A stretch of DNA of 64,000 nucleotides from QHXM01 sp032160165 (lineage in GTDB: Bacteria > Acidobacteriota > Blastocatellia > Pyrinomonadales > Pyrinomonadaceae): positions 1-64,000 of the forward strand of contig JAVHWA010000089.1 in assembly GCA_032160165.1 (NCBI GenBank), written 5' to 3'. Of this stretch, positions 58,806 to 64,000 are shown piece after piece; position 1 is the first letter of the stretch, and every line of letters starts with the position of its first letter. The translations under genes and the position numbers were made by a program. The notes under the pieces were generated by a model. It worked only from the letters and a program-made list of their open reading frames with translations. It had not been told where the DNA came from and did no database searches.

Positions 58806-59417
58806 TCACGCATCGTCCTCGTCGGCGGGGTCGGTTGGGTGTCCGTTCTCGTAGGTTAGTCGCCCTTGGCGATCCTCGTCATCAGCGGCGGTGCCAGCCG
58901 AAGCGGGTTCCTTCCCAACAATCTTATCTCTGATTTCCTCGGCTAGTCCGTAGGAGTAGTCCTGAGCGTCCTCAGTTTGTAGTTCGAATAATCGGCCGAT
59001 CTGCTCGCGGCTTCTTCCCTTTTCATGGAGGGCAGGGACGGAAAGATACTCCCACGATTCCACTCTTGCAGCGCGAGCTTCGACCAAGGCTTCCTGTATG
59101 AGTTCCAGGTTGGCACATTGAATGCGGTACGTAATCTCGTCTTGGCCGATCATCCTGAGCAGAGGTGTCTGAATTGTCTGGAGTGTTTCAGGGATTTCCT
59201 GAGTGGGGGGAGGCTGCTCGGTCTCCTCACGGTGTACGATTTTCCGGCGGCGAGCAGCAAGGGCTTCATCCAAGAGTTCACGCACCAACGGCGCGACTTC
59301 CTGGGCACCGGTCGCCTCCATTATTGCTTGAATCTGAGTCGCCTGATCAGCGAAGAGGTTCAAGGCCGTCACCTTTTTTATGATGACTCGAGTGCTCGTT
59401 CGCATTCGTTTTTGCAT
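58806..59417 (-). CDS. Element-encoded hypothetical protein
   Basis: A 203-residue hydrophilic protein with no recognised family. Residues 1-60 may form a small helical DNA-binding or CopG-like region (basic MQKRMRTSTRVIIKK start; then ATGAQEVAPLVRELLDEALAARR), the middle is a helix-rich part (ELIQEALVEARAARVESWEYL) and the C-terminal 30 residues are acidic and disordered. AAGGGAAG lies about 9 nt before the ATG. A 243-nt spacer follows to the excisionase gene. A regulatory or partition role is possible. Confidence 0.65.
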   Translation of the reverse strand: MQKRMRTSTRVIIKKVTALNLFADQATQIQAIMEATGAQEVAPLVRELLDEALAARRRKIVHREETEQPPPTQEIPETLQTIQTPLLRMIGQDEITYRIQCANLELIQEALVEARAARVESWEYLSVPALHEKGRSREQIGRLFELQTEDAQDYSYGLAEEIRDKIVGKEPASAGTAADDEDRQGRLTYENGHPTDPADEDDA

Positions 59418-60015
59418 GTATGACGACTTCCCTTATTTGATTTATTTGATCTGCGCAGAAGGGGGGCATTCGGGGCGTTCAATAAATCTGCAAACAATTG
59501 AATCGACGGCGCTTTTGCTACATCCTTATCTGCCAAAGTATTTTCATTAAATTTGATAAGGGACAAAGCTATTGCAAATAAATGACCTTACGTCGATGTC
59601 AGGCCCGTTTTGGAACGCTATCTTGTCTGCCCGCTTTATTGACCTACTTTATTGCTTTATCCACCACCTAAAGACGACAGATGGAGGCGTAACTTCCAGG
59701 GCTGCTGATCTCGCTGGGATCGGTGGCAAAAGTGCGCAACCAGAAAGCTGGGAAGGACCGCCGAGGCTAAACCCACAGACAAATCTTAGACCTACTCAGC
59801 GATCGCCAGGGCAGTCTGGGGGTACATGAACAGAGACTTCTCATAGCCAGACCTCTCCCCGAAACTGGCCGCTTCCGATACATGCGGGCGCGCGCATACG
59901 CGCGGAACCTCGACCTCCCCGCACAGGGTTTTTTGTCTTCTTTTTCCTTAATCGGGTTCAACCACGCCGTCCGAAGTCAGACCCAGTCGTATAGTCACTG
60001 TGCGAGGTTAGCGTG
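59418..60015. other. 598-nt non-coding region of the element with AT-rich patch
   Basis: The largest gap in the window. 59430-59660 is AT-rich compared with its surroundings and holds a 7-bp inverted repeat CCTTATC/GATAAGG at 59520-59560 and several TTTATT direct repeats (59438-59450, 59635-59660). Near 59885-59900 a CGCGCG/CGCGCG hairpin occurs, and a T-rich run follows at 59930-59950. Replication origin, transfer origin or a regulatory region are all possible; nothing decides between them. Confidence 0.4.
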
Positions 60016-60351
60016 TTAGCGTCTCCCCAGATGACCCAGAGGAATCGCCGGCGGAGGAGTTAGGTTTGCCCACCGTCGTCGCAGTCTCGCCGCAGCCTTA
60101 CTCCGTGCATGTATTACGCGGCGAAACCTGTCCTGATTCCATCGGACGCGTGTCTCTGTTAGTTCCCTGTTTAGCCGGATCAATAGCCGCATGGCCTCGG
60201 CCGTGAGTAGGCGGTCACAAGTCAAGACAATTGGCGGGGCCTCCGCTCTCAGGGCTGCGTAGGTTTCGGCGCAGAGGGGGCGACGACTCGGCTTCAAGTT
60301 ATCAGGAATGATCGGGACGAGTGCGGACGCAGATGTGCTCTTCTGTGACAT
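60016..60351 (-). CDS. Element-encoded small basic hypothetical protein
   Basis: A 111-residue, Arg-rich protein (IHARSKAAARLRRRWANL near the C-terminus) with no recognised family and no cysteines of note apart from two. AAAGGAG lies 8 nt before the ATG, which supports translation. The basic character suggests nucleic-acid binding, without further evidence. It follows the 101-residue gene by 85 nt on the same strand. Confidence 0.6.
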   Translation of the reverse strand: MSQKSTSASALVPIIPDNLKPSRRPLCAETYAALRAEAPPIVLTCDRLLTAEAMRLLIRLNRELTETRVRWNQDRFRRVIHARSKAAARLRRRWANLTPPPAIPLGHLGRR

Positions 60352-60436
60352 CTCGCTTTCTCCTTTATGTTGGACAAGCGACGAGGGGGCGGCGCGAGTG
60401 GTGTGAATACTCGTACCGCCGCGTTGACTGTCACGC

Positions 60437-60742
60437 TTAGTATTCGCTCGGAAGTAACAGCGTTGTGGCGCTGCGGTCCGCCTCGGTGATGATCCAAAGC
60501 TGTTGGCTCCCGATCCGATAGCTGCTCAGCAACCGATATCCCTTCTGGAGGGAAAGCTCGTTTTCGCGGATGTCGTCCTCGCTGAGCTCTCCCCAGTCGC
60601 AGGACATGTGACGGCGCAAAAACTCGATCGCAGTCTGTCCGGCGATTTGGAGCGCTTCTTCCGCGCCCGGCGTGATGAAGGTTTGGCCTAGCGCAAAGCG
60701 TCTGACGCCCAGCGCTTGAATCGTGGTAGAGTTCGCTTGCAT
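60437..60742 (-). CDS. Plasmid/ICE-type conserved hypothetical protein
   Basis: A 101-residue protein. The pattern LGQTFITPGAEEALQIAGQ, then FLRRHMSCDWGELSEDD, ENELSLQKGYRLLSSYR and LWIITEADRSATTLLLPSEY matches, from memory, a short family that travels with antirestriction and ArdC genes on plasmids and integrative elements; no activity is known to me. ATG 60742 is chosen because AAGGAG precedes it by about 9 nt; the frame stays open upstream to 60829 without such support. It follows the ArdC-type gene by 83 nt. Confidence 0.8.
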   Translation of the reverse strand: MQANSTTIQALGVRRFALGQTFITPGAEEALQIAGQTAIEFLRRHMSCDWGELSEDDIRENELSLQKGYRLLSSYRIGSQQLWIITEADRSATTLLLPSEY

Positions 60743-60825
60743 CGATTTTTTCTCCTTCATTGGTGAAATGTTTGGTGCCTGGGCTAGGCGAGCGTTCGCG
60801 CGCTTTCCTAGCCCCTTCTCGTTGT

Positions 60826-61668
60826 TCACTGTTCCTGCTCGGTGTGGCTTGATTGTTGTCGTCCGGCTCGCAGAATTTGATCAGCCGCGCGAAAGATCTT
60901 CTGAGCGCTCTTTTCAGGGATCGCATCTGCGTTGAAGACGCGTCCCTGGTATAGCCAGTTTTGAATGTAGCCTCGGCAGAAGTCCGAGCCTTCGAGTTCG
61001 AGTGCTTCACAACATAGCAACGCGACTGCTTCCGCTTCAATTTCGCGCAGGCTCTTAGGAGTTCTTTCCGTATCCGTAAAATCGCCTTCGGCTGTGTGAC
61101 CTAAGACGACATGCGCGGCTTCGTGAAAAAGCGTCTTGTGCGGAAGTTGAGCTACTGGATTGATCGCGATCTGACACTTTCGCGCGTAGCCTTGACAGTT
61201 GCCGTTCGTCTCTGCGAATGGGATTTGTTCGATGGCGAGGGAGGCAAGTGCGCGGTCGGCGTTCCAGTCCGGTGTTTGCGGAGGCGTGAAGTCTTCGCCC
61301 GAGGTCTGGCAGATGACGAACCAGCGAGCCTTGTGCACAAATGACGTATAGACGCGTGCTCCGCTTGCTTCGTCGTTCGGCTCTGATTCAGCCTCTCGGC
61401 GCTTGCAGGTGAACGGCATACAGAGGATCAAAGCTCGCTCGCCACGTTTGACGATTCGGCCGAGCTCTTTCCATTTCGGAAACGTATTGATTGGGCCGGG
61501 CTGTAGTCCTCGCATCTGACACTGCACGAGCGCGAGCACTTGATTTCCGAGCGAGTAGTTGTGAAAGGCGGTGTAAGCTTTCATGATCAAACCGGGTTTG
61601 TTTACAGCTTCAACTAACAAGGCCGACCATTTGGGTATGTCCACTGATCGGGTTGCGTGTCTGTCCAT
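60826..61668 (-). CDS. ArdC-type antirestriction protein (ssDNA-binding domain plus zincin)
   Basis: A 280-residue ArdC-like protein. The N-terminal part (IPKWSALLVEAVNKPGLIMKAY; NYSLGNQVLALVQCQMRG; TFPKWKELGRIVKRGERAL) corresponds to the ssDNA-binding DUF1738 domain, and the C-terminal part has the metallopeptidase motif LFHEAAHVVLGHT (~185) with an additional IEAEAVALLCCEALEL helix providing the third ligand Glu. Such proteins protect incoming DNA from host restriction. AAAGGAG lies 8 nt before ATG 61668; the frame is open for 58 codons further without a better site. It is the most upstream gene of the leftward unit. Confidence 0.88.
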   Translation of the reverse strand: MDRHATRSVDIPKWSALLVEAVNKPGLIMKAYTAFHNYSLGNQVLALVQCQMRGLQPGPINTFPKWKELGRIVKRGERALILCMPFTCKRREAESEPNDEASGARVYTSFVHKARWFVICQTSGEDFTPPQTPDWNADRALASLAIEQIPFAETNGNCQGYARKCQIAINPVAQLPHKTLFHEAAHVVLGHTAEGDFTDTERTPKSLREIEAEAVALLCCEALELEGSDFCRGYIQNWLYQGRVFNADAIPEKSAQKIFRAADQILRAGRQQSSHTEQEQ

Positions 61669-61862
61669 GGTTGGTGCTCCTTTCGCATCCATGTTTTGGT
61701 CTTTGGTCTTGAAAACAGGTTTCCCCCTCGTAGGGACGTTGGGACACGAGTGGGCGCCCGGACGCACACCCGAAGGGGCGAAACGAAGTGGAGCACTCGG
61801 AGGCTTTGCGGAGAGTTGTGCGGACGGGCTCTCGTGGCACAATCGGCCCGTAGAGGGGGAAA

Positions 61863-61927
61863 CTAATTCAGATGTCTCGGCTGGAGTGGAGCGAAGCGGA
61901 ATGGAGGCCGAGGCCTAATTGAATTAG
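61863..61927. repeat. Nested inverted repeat between ArdC-type and HNH genes
   Basis: Outer arms CTAATTCA (61863-61870) and TGAATTAG (61920-61927) enclose inner arms CTCGGC (61876-61881) and GCCGAG (61907-61912). Located in a divergent intergenic region, it could be an operator or a recombination/transfer structure. Confidence 0.5.
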
Positions 61928-61975
61928 CGCTGTAGGGGAAGGAGATAGTAGGTCTAGGGTAGTATTAGTTGAGCC

Positions 61976-62668
61976 ATGAGATACATTGAAACATATGGAG
62001 ATCAACGACAGCTCGCGTTCTGTGCGTTCTGTGGAGGAGCCACAGGGACTCGTGACCATTGTCCATCACGGGTCCTTCTGGACAAGCCTTACCCGGAGAA
62101 CCTGCCTGTAGTACCTGCATGCCGTACCTGCAATGCCGGATTTTCATCTGATGAGGAGTATTTCGCACGTTTGGTTAGTTGTGTTCTAGCAGGCTCGACA
62201 GAACCAGACTCGATTCCTCGACAAAAAATTGCGCGCATCTTGCGGAAGAAGCCTGCGCTTCGCTCTCGGATAGAACAATCTAGAAGGGAGACTGCGTCCG
62301 AGATTAGCTTTACGCCTGAATCTCATCGGGTATTTTCTGTCGTGAGAAAGCTCGCACAAGGCCACGCGCTCCACGAACTCCACGAGCCGTGTGCCTATCC
62401 ACCGAGCGAGATATGTATTCAGCCCTTTGCCTTAATGAGTGAGGCCCAACGTGATGAATTTGAGAGTCCGAGCCCACTTGGACGCAGTATTTGGCCGGAG
62501 GTTGGCAGTCGCGCTTTGCAACGGCTCGTCACAGAGAAAAATGATCTCTATGACGGTTGGCTTGAGATTCAACGAAGAGGATACCGGTTTCAGGCTTCAG
62601 TACCGAATGGAATCGAAATCCGCATTGTTATTCAAGAATACCTAGCGGTTCTGGTGCGATGGGAGTAA
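61976..62668 (+). CDS. HNH-type zinc-finger nuclease-like protein
   Basis: A 230-residue protein whose N-terminal 60 residues form an HNH-like motif: CAFCGGATGTRDHCPSR, then VVPACRTCNAGFSSDEEY, with four Cys for zinc and the His-Asn pair of the ββα-metal fold (RDH...CN). The rest is helical with no recognised domain. The same architecture occurs as free-standing HNH proteins in islands and may cut DNA or RNA, perhaps in defence. The only rightward gene among the element's first genes. The start ATG 61976 lacks a strong ribosome-binding site. Confidence 0.75.
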   Translation: MRYIETYGDQRQLAFCAFCGGATGTRDHCPSRVLLDKPYPENLPVVPACRTCNAGFSSDEEYFARLVSCVLAGSTEPDSIPRQKIARILRKKPALRSRIEQSRRETASEISFTPESHRVFSVVRKLAQGHALHELHEPCAYPPSEICIQPFALMSEAQRDEFESPSPLGRSIWPEVGSRALQRLVTEKNDLYDGWLEIQRRGYRFQASVPNGIEIRIVIQEYLAVLVRWE

Positions 62669-62691
62669 TGCTCTCACCATGGCTTCTCACT

Positions 62692-62997
62692 TCAGAACTC
62701 AATATTTGCCTTCGGGTGCTGAAATCCGAGTACAGACCGAATCTTCTCCGCGCATTCATTCTGATTCCTAACCGCCTCGATGTGACCTTTGTCCGTTCCA
62801 CCCTCTCCGCCACGCGCGTCTATATATGCACTCATACGCGCAGCAACAACAGCAAGTTGGATTAGACTATTGGATATCAATCTCAAGTCCTCTCCATGTA
62901 CGTCGGAGAATGTCTCTCTCCATTCCTCCGGCTTAATCTTGACAAGGTCCTCTGCGGCTGTTCGAAAGAGCTGTGCGATTTTGCTAGTGTCAGTCAT
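62692..62997 (-). CDS. Element-encoded hypothetical protein (101 aa)
   Basis: A 101-residue, probably all-helical acidic protein (AQLFRTAAEDLVKIKPEEW; LRLISNSLIQLAVVAARMSAYI) with a Gly-rich turn. No family recognised. AAGGA directly precedes the ATG, which is closer than usual. It is convergent with the HNH gene (23 nt between stops) and 56 nt downstream of the large partial gene, so it may share its transcript. Confidence 0.55.
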   Translation of the reverse strand: MTDTSKIAQLFRTAAEDLVKIKPEEWRETFSDVHGEDLRLISNSLIQLAVVAARMSAYIDARGGEGGTDKGHIEAVRNQNECAEKIRSVLGFQHPKANIEF

Positions 62998-63053
62998 TCC
63001 TTATATTCACAACCTCCAACTTCATCGAATCGAATCGATCTATTTGCCCACAT

Positions 63054-64000
63054 CTACTCTGAGGGAGCTTCGAGAATCTCTTGAAGCCCATGCACCAATT
63101 CTTCCCACGCCCTGTTGACCTCGGCGGTCAGTCTGCGGTAAAGATCACGAACGGCAGCATCGCTGAACCACGTCCGTGTCTCTTCCGCGACGACGTTTCG
63201 ATAAGGACCGCCGGTTCCGTATACCCTCTCGCATTTGTCCCAGTAAGTCGAAGCGCTGTGCAACCGATCTCGATAAATCGTCTCGCCGAAGACTTGTGCT
63301 TGCCGGGTCAGATTCTCAACCGCCGCGTCCACGTGCTCCGCAATTTGCCGAAGGAACTCTCGCGCGTTGGCATAATCAGGGTTTCCAGCGAGATTATCGA
63401 TGACAGCCTTAAGGTTCTTGACTCTTTCACCTGCTGTGTTAGCTACAATTTGTCGAGTTGCGTAGCCGAGTTGATAATAGTAGTCAAAGTTATCCCACGT
63501 ACCTTCTCGACGCACTGAAGCCCACAGTGTGCGTGCATGAATGGAGCGAATCTCATCTTCGAGCAATTGGTCTGGCCGTCTACTCTCCTCCAGCCGCGTG
63601 TTGTCGCGAGCCCAAACTCTCAAATGATCCATAACCTCGCTAAGCGCTAATGCCCGTTCTTCTCGCGTACGATGCTTAACGAGTTCATCTAATTTTTGCA
63701 CTGTGTCAGCTACACGGTGATTGTATTGCTGACGGACTGCAGAAAACTGGTTTACAACAAAGGTGCGAAAGCTCTCGACGTCGCGCTTCGAAGTAGCATT
63801 AAGGAATATAACGGGAAGCTGGTCCGCCCTCAGGGGTTGTAGCGCATGATGGATGTGTGCAAGCTTGACGTCGTACCCCGCTTCATCTGATTCCACAAAG
63901 TCATTAGTCGATTCGTCCTTCATATCAACCGCTTCTTCGTTGCGCGGAAGGACGAGCAATACCATTCGCTCGTCCAGGCTGGCATCAGCGTGCAATGACA
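63054..64000 (-). CDS. C-terminal part of a large helical protein (5' partial, GTPase-like?)
   Basis: An open frame enters from the right edge and ends at 63054, giving the last ~315 residues. The first visible residues (RMVLLVLPRNEEAVDM, then QLPVIFLNATSKRDVESFRTF) read like the C-terminal strands of a P-loop GTPase, with LNATSKRD near where an N/TKxD motif could be; the rest is a long all-helical region (EELVKHRTREERALALSEVMDHL in parts; EHVDAAVENLTRQAQVF). A dynamin-like or other large NTPase on the island is possible. The nucleotide-binding part lies outside the window, so the assignment is tentative. Confidence 0.6.
   Translation of the reverse strand, partial: SLHADASLDERMVLLVLPRNEEAVDMKDESTNDFVESDEAGYDVKLAHIHHALQPLRADQLPVIFLNATSKRDVESFRTFVVNQFSAVRQQYNHRVADTVQKLDELVKHRTREERALALSEVMDHLRVWARDNTRLEESRRPDQLLEDEIRSIHARTLWASVRREGTWDNFDYYYQLGYATRQIVANTAGERVKNLKAVIDNLAGNPDYANAREFLRQIAEHVDAAVENLTRQAQVFGETIYRDRLHSASTYWDKCERVYGTGGPYRNVVAEETRTWFSDAAVRDLYRRLTAEVNRAWEELVHGLQEILEAPSE

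Noticed and set aside
60294..61040. 248-codon minus-strand frame overlapping three element genes
   Set aside because: Out of frame with the ArdC-type gene and its neighbours, which have motifs and AAAGGAG sites; this one has neither.

Overview
The window looks like a chromosomal stretch of an Acidobacteriota bacterium, most likely of class Blastocatellia (Pyrinomonadaceae-like). The evidence is the mix of families: an Oar-like TonB-dependent receptor with an N-terminal carboxypeptidase-regulatory domain, two secreted von Willebrand factor A proteins, a secretin with a C-terminal cohesin-like domain, a TPR/AAA+/Fis regulator next to a small exported peptide, a small bacterial microcompartment locus, and many 7-nt tandem repeats in intergenic DNA. 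The taxonomic call is inference; there is no rRNA gene in the window.

Layout. 1-5.7 kb: end of an unknown gene, a strong terminator, a truncated metallo-beta-lactamase-fold pseudogene beside a palindrome, then atpD-atpC (split from the other ATP synthase genes), a DksA-finger/PP2C phosphatase fusion, and a glycosyltransferase-pdxJ pair. 5.7-17.7 kb: S41 protease, WG-repeat protein, RlmI-like methyltransferase, a frameshifted DUF4097 pseudogene, TonB receptor plus a DUF5666-like protein, and an ECF sigma/anti-sigma/membrane protein operon. 17.8-26.6 kb: a type IV pilus/type II secretion operon reading leftwards (pilC/gspF, gspE, secretin, two pseudopilins, pilM-like, PKD-like protein). 26.9-34.6 kb: TolC-like protein with an extra domain, two VWA proteins, a CNBD-DUF1003 protein, corA and a coupled small membrane protein.

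34.9-43.5 kb is the most interesting part. A minimal microcompartment operon (BMC-H shell, aldehyde dehydrogenase with encapsulation-type extension, BMC-P vertex, ACT protein, zinc-ribbon membrane protein, UPF0210/PFL-family protein) lies next to a divergent pair: a TPR-AAA+-Fis regulator and an 80-residue exported Pro-rich peptide. A second BMC-H gene lies beyond them. No signature enzyme (diol dehydratase, ethanolamine lyase, glycyl radical enzyme), alcohol dehydrogenase or phosphotransacylase is encoded here. 43.7-57 kb is mostly housekeeping and envelope: RodZ-like, guaB, two tandem small secreted paralogues, an MGDG-synthase-like glycosyltransferase, DUF2238, a lipid kinase, a large FG-GAP/Calx-beta/DUF4214 protein, an M61 peptidase and AlaX.

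57.13 kb to the end is the left end of an integrative element inserted at a tRNA-Ala(CGC): tyrosine integrase, excisionase-like HTH protein, unknown plasmid-type genes, an ArdC-type antirestriction protein, an HNH protein and a large partial protein. The right end is outside the window.
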